Shown: in pieces, positions 36,886 through 45,600 of the stretch
Layout of the letters: each line of letters begins with the position of its first letter
Numbering within the stretch: the first letter of the stretch is position 1
Assembly: GCF_016714285.1 (NCBI RefSeq)
Contig: NZ_JADJNN010000010.1
Coordinates: 124,001 to 188,000, forward strand
Direction: 5' to 3'
Length of the DNA stretch: 64,000 nt
From: Nannocystis sp.
Lineage (GTDB): Bacteria; Myxococcota_A; Polyangia; Nannocystales; Nannocystaceae
The notes under the pieces: model-generated
Seen by the model: only the letters and a program-made list of their open reading frames with translations
Database searches by the model: none
What the model was told of the DNA's origin: nothing
Made by a program: the position numbers and the translations under genes

Positions 36886-38853
36886 ATGAAGCGCGCCGCG
36901 GACCTCCGGGCCAGGCGAGCGAGGTGGCTCTCGCTCGCACTGCTCCTACTTGTGCTGGTCGCCGTCGGCGTGACGAGCGACGCGCCCTCCCCGAAGGAGA
37001 GCACGCCGGTGCTCGACGAGTCGGCGCTGATGCAGGCGACGTTCGATGAGGCATCGATCGTCGCGCCGACGACGATCGAGCAGCTCCAGGCCCGCATCGC
37101 GGCGGTGCTCGAGCGTGAGGGCGTGCCCGGCGTCGGGCTGGCGCTCGTCGATAGCGAGGGGCTCCGTTGGGCCGGCGGCGTCGGCGTCGCCGACCTGAGG
37201 ACCGGCAGATCGGTCGACGCCGACACCCAGTTCCGGGTCGCCTCGATCACCAAGAGCGTGGTCGCCCTCGGCGTCATGCGCCTGGTTGAGCAGGGGCGCC
37301 TCGAGCTCGACCAGCCGCTGCGCGAGCTCATGCCCGGTGTCGTGCCGCCGAGCGCCTGGGACAGCGCCGCGCCCGTCACCCTCGCGCACGCGCTCGAGCA
37401 CACTGCGGGCTTCGACGACATGCGCCTCAACGAGTGGTACGCCGAAGAGGGCCTGGCCCCGCGCGACGCCCTGGCCATCAACCCGCGCTCGCGGGTCGCC
37501 CGCTGGCAGCCTGGCAGTCGCATGTCGTACTCGAACCCGGGCTACACGATCGCCGGCCACGCGATCGAGCTGGCCACCGGCGGCACGTGGAACGACTACC
37601 TCGAGCGCGAGGTGCTGCGCCCGCTCGGGATGCCGACGGCCCGCTTTCGTCGCACCCCCGAATTCGCAGACCGGCTGGCGACCGGCTACGTGGGCCCGGC
37701 GGAGGCGGCGGTGTTCCGCCCGATCGCCCACGCGCCGGCCGGGGCGCTGCTGTCATCGCCGCGCGAACTTGCTGGGCTGGTGCGCTTCTGGCTGCGCCCT
37801 GGCGAGGAAGCGGCGATCGTCGGCCCCGATTCGCTCGCCCGCATCGAGCGGACCGCGACGGTGCCCTATCGCGGCCCCGACACCAATTACGGCCTCGGCA
37901 ACTATGGTGATGTGCTCCATCCGGTGCGCGCGCGCGGGCACGATGGCGGCCTGCCGGGTTTTCTATCGTGCTATCGCTATTTCCCGGACCTCGGCGTCGG
38001 CTACGTGATGCTGCTCAATGCTACGCACTCGCCGCGCGCGTATGTGGAGATTCGGGCGCTGCTGTTCGCGTACCTCACCGCCGGGATGCGCCCTCTGCCG
38101 CGGCCGCCCTCGGCCGAGCCGGACCCGGAGGCGGTCGCCGCCGCGACCGGCTACTATGGGTATGCCAGCCCGCGCAGCGAGTTGTTCGGCTTCATCGAGC
38201 GGGCGACGGTCGGCTTCCGCGTCCGCCCCGATCCCGGAGGGATCGAGCTCGAGGCGCTCCTCGGCGGCCGCACGATCCCGTTGGTGCCGACCGGCGACGG
38301 CGGTTACCGCCACGCGCGAGAGGGTGGTACCAGCATTCGCCTGACCACCGACGCGGAGGGGCGAAGGATCCTCGCGGCCGGCATGGCCTACCTCGAGGCG
38401 GGCCCGTACGCGTGGGCGCGGGGCCGGCTGCTCGCACTCCAGGGGGCGCTCGCGCTGATCCAGCTCGCTCCGCTGTGGGCCCTCGGCTGGGCGCTGGTGG
38501 CCGGAATTCGCCGCCTGCGCGGGCGGGTGCTGGCGCCCGGAGAAGTCGCGCTGCACGCTTGGCCGGCCGCTGCCGGGCTCGCGTTCATGGCCATGCCGAT
38601 CCTGCTGATGCAGATCGTGCGACGCGAGGCCTTCACCACCGCCACCCCCCTGAGCATCGGCCTGTGCGTGTGCACGCTGGTGTTCGCCGCCTGCTCGGCC
38701 GCCGCCGTCGCCGAGGCCGTGCGGGCGGCGGTCGGCCGCTCCCTACCGCTCGCGGCCCGTCTGGTCCCGAGCGCGGCCGCGTGCGCGTGCTTCGGCATGA
38801 CGCTCTACCTGCTCTGGCATGGCATCATCGGTCTGCGGATCTGGGCGTGGTGA
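36886..38853 (+). CDS. Beta-lactamase-fold serine hydrolase with C-terminal membrane domain
   Basis: 655 residues from ATG 36886 (MKRAADLRARRARW); an earlier start adds only a Cys/Arg-poor leader. N-terminal membrane anchor (LSLALLLLVLVAVGV), then a class C beta-lactamase/penicillin-binding fold: catalytic SITK in FRVASITKSVV, YSNPGYTIAGH (YxN) and the HDGGLPGF equivalent of KTG. After the hydrolase domain come a beta-rich part and four or five membrane segments (LIQLAPLWALGWALV, AAAGLAFMAMPILLM, LSIGLCVCTLVFAACSA, ACACFGMTLYLLW). Probably a periplasmic D-amino-acid peptidase or esterase; the substrate is unknown. Frame intact. Confidence 0.85.
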   Translation: MKRAADLRARRARWLSLALLLLVLVAVGVTSDAPSPKESTPVLDESALMQATFDEASIVAPTTIEQLQARIAAVLEREGVPGVGLALVDSEGLRWAGGVGVADLRTGRSVDADTQFRVASITKSVVALGVMRLVEQGRLELDQPLRELMPGVVPPSAWDSAAPVTLAHALEHTAGFDDMRLNEWYAEEGLAPRDALAINPRSRVARWQPGSRMSYSNPGYTIAGHAIELATGGTWNDYLEREVLRPLGMPTARFRRTPEFADRLATGYVGPAEAAVFRPIAHAPAGALLSSPRELAGLVRFWLRPGEEAAIVGPDSLARIERTATVPYRGPDTNYGLGNYGDVLHPVRARGHDGGLPGFLSCYRYFPDLGVGYVMLLNATHSPRAYVEIRALLFAYLTAGMRPLPRPPSAEPDPEAVAAATGYYGYASPRSELFGFIERATVGFRVRPDPGGIELEALLGGRTIPLVPTGDGGYRHAREGGTSIRLTTDAEGRRILAAGMAYLEAGPYAWARGRLLALQGALALIQLAPLWALGWALVAGIRRLRGRVLAPGEVALHAWPAAAGLAFMAMPILLMQIVRREAFTTATPLSIGLCVCTLVFAACSAAAVAEAVRAAVGRSLPLAARLVPSAAACACFGMTLYLLWHGIIGLRIWAW

Positions 38854-38921
38854 GCGGGTGAACCGGTGTCTGAGCTGAATGGGGTGAGACGCTCCAGTCG
38901 CGGTAGCGAGTATCGAGAGCT

Positions 38922-40421
38922 CTATGTGGGGCCGCGGGAGGACTGGAGGATGGTCTTGCTGGTGAGGTTGACGGCGTCGCGGAGGGCCGTGTCGGCGATG
39001 TGGGCGTAGCGCTGGGTGGTCTTGTAGTTGCGGTGGCCGAGCATCTTGCCGACGACCTCCAGGGGGACGCCCTGCATGATGGCGTCGCTGGCGACGGAGT
39101 GGCGGAGGTCGTGGATGCGGAGGTCGGGCATGCCGACCAGCTCGCGGAGGCGGCGCCAGGTGCGGCCGAGGCTGTGGAGCTTGTCGCCGGTGCGGGAGCA
39201 GACGACGCGGCCGCGTTTCGGGTTCTTTTTGGTCATGGCGATCTCGCGGAGGAGGGCGATGACCTGGTCGGAGACGACGACGTCGCGCTTGCCGGTCTTG
39301 CTGTCGGGGAGGCGGAGGATGCCGCGGTTCCAGTCGACCTGGTCCCACTTGAGGTCGCAGATCTCGCTGTGGCGCATGCCGGTGAGGGCGAGCAAGCGGA
39401 TGGCCCAGATGGCGTCGGGCTGGATGTAGCCGGGCTGGCAGGGCTTGTGTGTGGCGGCGTCGGTGAGCAGGGTCTCGAGGCGTTTGCGTTCGTCGGGGGA
39501 CAGGAAGCGCTCGACGGCCCGCTCCTCGAAGCGAGCGGCGCGCTGCGCCGGGTTGCGGCGGGTGGTCACGTCCCAGCGCTCGGCCTTGGCGAAGACGACG
39601 CTCAGGACGGTACGGGCATAGTTGGCGGTGCTGCGTTTGGCGGCGAGGCTGCGGTGGAGGCGTTCGATGTCGGCGGTGGAGATCTCGTCGAGGGGCTTGC
39701 TGCCGAGGGCGGGGAGGATGTGATTGCGGAGCGAGGACTTGTAGTGCCGGGCCGTCTCGCCCTTGAGGTACACATTGACGTGTTCCTCGATGAAGCGCTC
39801 GGTGAAGGCGGCGAGTGTGAGCACCGGGGCGCGGCGTGGGGCTGGTGCGGGCTCAGGCTCAGGGGCTGTGACCGCGGGCTTCGGGTCGGGGGCCGGATGA
39901 CTTCGAGGAGGAGAGGGCTCGGCGGAGCGCGGCGACTTGGCGACGCGCGATGTAGGTCGCCTGGTGGTGCGCGCTGTCATCTCGGCGACGTGGAGCTCTG
40001 GCTCGGCTGTGCGCGCAACGGGCCGCCTGGTGGCGCGCGCTGTCGGCTCGACCACGTGGGGCACGGGCGGCGCGGGCCTGGTGGTGCGTGCGACAGGGCG
40101 CTCCTCGACGCGCGGCGCTGACGGCTCGCTCCGCGCTGCACGGGCCTCGTGGCGCGGCGATGGTTCGGGCGTGGCGTCCGCGTCGCCGGCGTGGGCGAGC
40201 ACCTTCATCGCGGCGCGGCGGGCCTCGTCGACGCCGTAGCCGGGCACCATGAGGCCGAGGCGCTCGCGGTGGTCCTTCCCCTCCGCGTCCCGGTAGCGGA
40301 CGAAGAACACCTTCTTGCCGGTCGGCAGCACGCGCAGGATGAAGCCCGGCAGGGCGTCGCATGTGATCTCGTATCGCGCGCTCTTGGGCTTGGCCTCGCG
40401 CGCTTTGGTATTCGTCAGCAT
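38922..40421 (-). CDS. Tyrosine recombinase / integrase
   Basis: 499 residues. N-terminal arm-binding domain (residues 1-80, YEITCDALPGFILRV), then a disordered insert of about 120 residues rich in Arg/Ala/Pro/Thr, a SAM-like core-binding domain (FTERFIEEHVNVYLKGETARHYKSS), and the catalytic domain with all key residues: Arg in TGMRHSEIC, Lys in DSKTGKRD, HDLRHS, GHRNYKTTQ and the nucleophile Tyr in RYAHIAD. The layout is that of phage/island integrases. The start lies beside a 100-bp A/T-rich segment and a truncated surface-protein gene, so it probably marks one end of an integrated element. The long insert is unusual for the family. Confidence 0.93.
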   Translation of the reverse strand: MLTNTKAREAKPKSARYEITCDALPGFILRVLPTGKKVFFVRYRDAEGKDHRERLGLMVPGYGVDEARRAAMKVLAHAGDADATPEPSPRHEARAARSEPSAPRVEERPVARTTRPAPPVPHVVEPTARATRRPVARTAEPELHVAEMTARTTRRPTSRVAKSPRSAEPSPPRSHPAPDPKPAVTAPEPEPAPAPRRAPVLTLAAFTERFIEEHVNVYLKGETARHYKSSLRNHILPALGSKPLDEISTADIERLHRSLAAKRSTANYARTVLSVVFAKAERWDVTTRRNPAQRAARFEERAVERFLSPDERKRLETLLTDAATHKPCQPGYIQPDAIWAIRLLALTGMRHSEICDLKWDQVDWNRGILRLPDSKTGKRDVVVSDQVIALLREIAMTKKNPKRGRVVCSRTGDKLHSLGRTWRRLRELVGMPDLRIHDLRHSVASDAIMQGVPLEVVGKMLGHRNYKTTQRYAHIADTALRDAVNLTSKTILQSSRGPT

Positions 40422-40560
40422 CGCCCCTCCGTCCTACCCAAAAAACGAACCACGATCGAGCGCTCGCGTGGTACAAAAATAGCCTGGTCTTTAAGACATA
40501 ATCTCTCGAATACGCGCTCGGAGGGCGGATCTAAGCAGCTATTCGGTCATTGTCCACGTC
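40422..40560. other. Putative island junction between integrase and truncated lipoprotein gene
   Basis: 40430-40505 is clearly A/T-richer than the neighbourhood (CCCAAAAAACG, GTACAAAAATAG, TTTAAGACATAATC). The FG-GAP gene, reading from the right, is normal up to VADVDND (near 40550) and then ends within four codons. Phage-type integrases usually sit next to the attachment site, so the junction probably lies at 40540-40552. No tRNA gene or direct repeat partner is visible in the window. Confidence 0.45.
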
Positions 40561-42387
40561 CGCGACGATCGGGTTCTCGTACCAGGTGCAGGAGGTGCGG
40601 TACGAGGAATACAGGACTTCGCCGGTCTTGCCTTCGTAGACGCGGGCGAAGCACTCGTCGCCGTAGACGGCTTCGGCCTGGCCGTCGAATTCGAAGTCGA
40701 AGATGGAGGAGCCGGTGGTGGCGGAGGAGGCGTCCTGGGAGGGGCGGGTCCAGCGGATATATGGGGCGGCGCAGCCGGGGCCGCCGTTCTTGCAGTCGAG
40801 GTCGTAGACGACGTAGGAGGTGCCGCCGGCGGCGGCGATCTCGGGGAAGCCGTCCTTGTCGAAGTCGCCGATGGTCGGCGGGCCGCCGCTGCCGATCGCG
40901 GCGGTGAGCAGGAGCTGACCGTTGAGGGTGTGGAGGCGGACCAGGTTGGAGCCGACGCTGACGATCTCGGCCTTGCCGTCGAGCTTCTTGGGGTCGAAGT
41001 CGCTGGGCATCGGGCCGGGGGTGCCGAAGTCGGCGTATCCGTAGTGGCGGTTGGCGGGGGCGCCGACGTAGGCCATCTCCCACTTGCTCATGCCGATGTT
41101 CCAGCGCCAGACGGAGCCGGCGATGAGGTCGATGTTGCCGTCATTGTCGACATCGCCGAGGACTGGGATGACGCCGGCGCCGGCGCCGGGGATGAGCTGG
41201 CCGGGGTTCAGGCGGTCGCCGGTGACGCCGTCGAAGACGGCGGAGGCGGAGACGACCTCGGGGAGACCATCATTGTCGAGGTCGTGGATCGAGGGGCCGT
41301 CCCAGCGGATCTGGTTGACGACGCCAGTGTTGAGGGAGGTCCAGTAGGTCTGGTATTTGGCGCCGTCCCACTTGAAGGCGACGAGGCCGGTGCCGGCCCG
41401 GTGGGTGACGATCTCCGGGGTGCCGTCGCCGTCGAGGTCGCCGATCGCGGGCGGGCTGGCGGCGACCATCTTGTTGTTGGGGTCGTGGATGGTCTCGAGC
41501 TGGCTGCAGGTGCGGGTGTCGAGGATGCGAATGACACCGAAGTAATTCGGGTCGGAGCCGTAGCCCGACTGGGCGCCGCCGTCGGTGAAGTTGTAGGTGA
41601 CGATGATGAGCTCGGTGCTGTCCATGCCCAGGTGCGGCAGGGGAGCGGCGAGGGGGGTGGTCAGGACGTTGCGGTGATTGATATAGGGGTCGTTGTTCGG
41701 CGGGGCCGACCACTCACATTGCACGGAGGGCTGGAACAGGCCGACGGGGACCAGGCCCTCGCAGTCCTGGTGCGAGTCGCCGATCGGCGCGAGGCCGAAG
41801 TCGATGCAGACGCCGGGCTGCTCGCCCTTGGGCAGGCAATTCTTGCTGCAGCAATAGGTGTCGCCGTGGCAATCCTTGTCACCGACGCAGTTGCCGTCGA
41901 AGGGGACGCAGACGCCGACGGCGCAGACCTCTCCGTTGGGGCAATCCGCGGATACGGTGCAGGGGCCGTCGCCGCCGGTCGAGCCGCCGCCGGTGGTATC
42001 GGTGGTGTTGCCGGTGGTGGTGCTGTTGTCGGTGGTGGAGGCGCTGACGGCCGAGGTCTGGCTGTCGGTGCCGGTCTGGACGTCGGTGGTGGCTGGGGTG
42101 GTGTCGGTGACGTCGGTGGTGGTGCCGGGGGGCGTGGTCGAGGTCGGGGTGGAGTCGGCGTCCATGCTGTTGCTGCCTGGGCCGTCGGTGGTGGGTGCGC
42201 TGGTGGGCGCGGTGGTGCCCTGGGTGGTGCCCTGGGTGTCGCTGCTGGCGACGGTGCTGGCCTCGGTCGCGCCGTTGCTGGCGGTGCCGACCTGGTCATC
42301 GCCGCACGCGGCGAGGCCGAGGCACACGCTCACGCCGAGAGACAGCCAACCAAGACCATTGTTCGAGATCGTCGTACCCATCCGCAT
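40531..42387 (-). CDS. FG-GAP/VCBS-repeat surface lipoprotein, apparently 3'-truncated
   Basis: About 618 residues from ATG 42387 (GGAGG 9 nt upstream). Lipobox GLAAC near residue 23, a Thr/Ser-rich linker of about 130 residues, a Cys-rich part (CTVSADCPNGEVC, CVGDKDCHGDTYCCSKNC), then FG-GAP-type repeats (AIGDLDGDGTPEIV, DLDNDGLPEVV, LGDVDNDGNIDLIAG, IGDFDKDGFPEIAAAGG). The last repeat stops at VADVDNDRIAA, mid-motif, exactly where the A/T-rich integrase flank begins; full members continue EIVVGSN and beyond. It probably formed a calcium-binding beta-propeller on the cell surface. The truncation suggests integration of the neighbouring element into this gene. Confidence 0.85.
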   Translation of the reverse strand: MRMGTTISNNGLGWLSLGVSVCLGLAACGDDQVGTASNGATEASTVASSDTQGTTQGTTAPTSAPTTDGPGSNSMDADSTPTSTTPPGTTTDVTDTTPATTDVQTGTDSQTSAVSASTTDNSTTTGNTTDTTGGGSTGGDGPCTVSADCPNGEVCAVGVCVPFDGNCVGDKDCHGDTYCCSKNCLPKGEQPGVCIDFGLAPIGDSHQDCEGLVPVGLFQPSVQCEWSAPPNNDPYINHRNVLTTPLAAPLPHLGMDSTELIIVTYNFTDGGAQSGYGSDPNYFGVIRILDTRTCSQLETIHDPNNKMVAASPPAIGDLDGDGTPEIVTHRAGTGLVAFKWDGAKYQTYWTSLNTGVVNQIRWDGPSIHDLDNDGLPEVVSASAVFDGVTGDRLNPGQLIPGAGAGVIPVLGDVDNDGNIDLIAGSVWRWNIGMSKWEMAYVGAPANRHYGYADFGTPGPMPSDFDPKKLDGKAEIVSVGSNLVRLHTLNGQLLLTAAIGSGGPPTIGDFDKDGFPEIAAAGGTSYVVYDLDCKNGGPGCAAPYIRWTRPSQDASSATTGSSIFDFEFDGQAEAVYGDECFARVYEGKTGEVLYSSYRTSCTWYENPIVADVDNDRIAA

Positions 42388-42644
42388 ACCCACTATCCTC
42401 CAAAGATCTGCCACCGACGCTACCGGGGCAGGGACTTGCGGGTCAAGCGAGACGATCGCGCGGGACGCTGTCCGCGCCGGATCTGCGGGCTTCTCGACGC
42501 GCGTGGTGACGCTCGCACGCGTGGGCCTCGCGAGCGCCGTGGGTCGCCGACATGGACAATTGGCCGCGCCGGGCTTGCGGGCCGGTGGGCGCATCGGCGT
42601 GGATGCTGAGGTCAGCTGCGGGCGGCGAGCGGCGTCGGTGGACG

Positions 42645-45600
42645 TCAGGGGCTGCGGGCGGCGAGCTGGGTCTGCATGCTCTTGGCCTCCTGCTGGGGCT
42701 GCCAGAAGCGGTCCTGCCACTTGCCGGCGACGACCTGCTCGACGAGGGCGCGGGCGGTGGTCGCGTCGCCGCGGGCGAGGCGGTTGTGGGCGCGGCCGAC
42801 GAGCCAGGTCGGGTCGGTGGGTTCGACCGCGGTGGCCTGCTGCCACTGGAGATCGGCCTCATCGAAGCGACCCTCGCGCTCGAGCAGGCGGGCGACGGTG
42901 GCGTGGGCGCTGCCCTCGGCGGGGCGGCGCTCGACGATGCTGTCGAGGTGGCGCATGGCCTCGGCGGGCTGGCCGACGGTCCACAGCAGGGTGGCGCAGC
43001 GCTCGTCGATCTCGGGGTTGTCGGGGTCCTCGGCGCGCCAGCGGGCGGCGACGTCGAGGGCGAGGTCGAGGGGGTCGCGTTGACCTGGCTTTTGGGTCAG
43101 GTCCTGGGTGGTCGCGGCGAGGGGGGCGCGTTCACCTGGCTTTTGGGTCAGGTCCTGGGTGGTCGCGGCGCGGGCGCGGAGGTCGAAGAGGCTGCGGTAG
43201 GCGGCGCGGAGGCGGGCGAGGGGGAGCTCGGACTCGCTGGCGAGGGCGCGCTCGCCGAGGTCGGCGGCGCCTGCGAGGTCGCCGGTGTGTTCGGCGAGGA
43301 TCGCCGCGAGGGCGAGCAGGCCGGGGTTGCCTGGGTGCTCGGCGAGCAGCGGGCGGAGCACGTGCTGGGCGTCGGCGGGGAGGCCGGCGCGGGTGAGGGT
43401 GAGGGCCAGGCGGGCGCCGTCGTCGGGGTCGAGGTGCTCGAGGTTGGCGCCGACGATGACGCGGTGGAGCTCGCTGGTGTCGCCGAGCTGCTGGGCGGCG
43501 GCGAGGAAGGCGGCGAGCTGGCGGGCGTCGCCCGACTTCTGCACGGCGTCGCGCCAGCGGCTCCACTGCAGGCGCCAGCCGGCCTGGCCGCCGGCGCGAT
43601 CGATCGCCGAGCGGACGCTCCAGTCGACGATCGGGAGCTGGCCGGTGTCGACGGCGGCGGCGAGGCCCTGCTCGAAGCGTTCGCCGGCCATGGCCCAGTT
43701 GCCGGTGTACTGGTAGGCGACGCCGGCGGCGTGCAGGGCGGCGGGGCGCCACTCGGGGTACGCAGCGGCGAGGGCCTCCCACGCGGGGGCGGGGGCGCCG
43801 GGGCTGCGCCAGTAGTAGTTGCCGACGAGCTGCTGGGTCGCGATGTAGGCGAGCTCGGGGTGGTGGTAGCGGGTGATGAAGTCTTGCAGGCGGGCGAGGC
43901 TCTGCGGGTTGATGCCTTTCGGGACGTCGGCGAGGACGCGGGCGTGGCTGGCGAGCAGGCCGACGAGGGAGCCCGGGTTGGCGCGGGCGACCTGCTCGAG
44001 CGGCGCGAGCTGGTTGCGACGGGCGCGGCGGAGGGCGGCGAGGTAGGCGGCGATGGGGTCGTCGCTGTGTTGGGCGAGTTCGGCGTCGATCGTCTTGTTG
44101 GGGTAGAGGAGGACGCCGGGGCCGGCGAGGACGAGCTCGCCGCGGGTGAGCGGGCTGTGGGCGCGGAGCTCGGCGAGGATCGGCGAGAGGGCGTGGGTCT
44201 GGCCGAGGGCGGCGAGGCTGGCGAGGCGCTCGCGCTGGAGCGGGCGCCAGCGCGGGTCCTCGGGCTGGATCGTGGCGAGCTCGGCGGTGAGTTCGGCGTC
44301 GCTGCGCAGCGGGAGGGTGAGGGTGGTGAGCTCGCTGGTGGTGCTGGAGATCGGTGGGATGGTGGTGAGCTCGAGGCGGGTGCGCTGGTCGTCGGCGACG
44401 ATCGTGAGGCCCTTGCTGTCGTACTCGAAGCGGGTCTGGGCGAGCAGCTGGTCGCCCTTGCGCTGGGACAGGATCGAGAGGCGCAGGGCCGAGTCGAGCT
44501 CGAGGTCGAGGGTCTCGTCGCTGCCGCGCTGTTGCAGGCGGAGGGTGCGGTCGCCGTGGAGGCTGACGACGTACCAGCGGGCGAGGGTGTCGGGTGAGGG
44601 GAGCAGCCAGGGGACCCACTGGCTGAGGAGGGCGGGCTCGGCGAGGCCGACGCGGCGCTCGACGGCGAGGCCGAGCTCGGGGTAGGTGGCGACCAGGCTC
44701 TGGCCGTCGTAGCGGACGATCTCGTCGAGGTAGCCGCCGATGCGGCGGCTGCGGGTGAAGTGGCCGTCGGCCTCGATCGCGAGGGTGCCGCCGTCGACGG
44801 TGTAGCGGGCCGGGGCGAGCTGGCTGCGGGCGCGGGTCAGGAGCTCGCGGGCGGCGGGGCTGATCTCACCCTCGGCGACCGCGGCGGTGGCGGCGAGGAG
44901 GCGCTCGCGCTGGCGGTCGAAGCCGTCCTCGAACAGGGCCGGGACGTGCTCGCCGAGGTCGCCGAGGCGCGGGTCCTCGAGGTAGCTGAGCGCGAGCGGC
45001 TGGGGGCGGCCGCTGATCATGCTCGCGCCGGTGCGGCGGCGGGACTCGGCGTTGGCGAAGTCGGGCATGAAGTGGGCGCTGCGGGAGGCGCTGCGGGAGG
45101 CCTCGGGGGCGGGGCTCGCCGAGGCGCCGGCGGCGTCCTCGTCGCGGCCCCAGGAGCTGGTCTTCTTGTTGAGTTCGCGGCCGGTGACGAAGCGGTCGTC
45201 GAGCGACGCGGCGGTGTCGGGGACGGTGGGGCCGAAGCTGATGTCGCCCATGCGCACGGCGGGGACGCGGGTGCCGCGGCCGCCGAAGCCGGCACCGGCG
45301 CCGCGGCCGTAGCCTGAGCCCGAGCCACCACCGCCGCCGCGGCCGATGAGGCCGGTGAGGCCGAGGCCGATGGTGCCCTCGCCGGTGCCGCCGCCGCCGC
45401 GGCCGAAGCCGACGAGGCCGAGGCCGCCCCAGACGTCCTGGGCGTTCTCGAAGTCGCCGCCGTACTGCTGGGCTGCGCCGACCAGGTCGATCGGCTGGCG
45501 CAGGACGATCTGGCCCGGGCTGGCCGTGACGGCGCCGCGGGGCTCATACACGACCTTGATCTCGGCCGGGGCGGCGTAGTGGGCCCAGCCGGCGGCGTCG

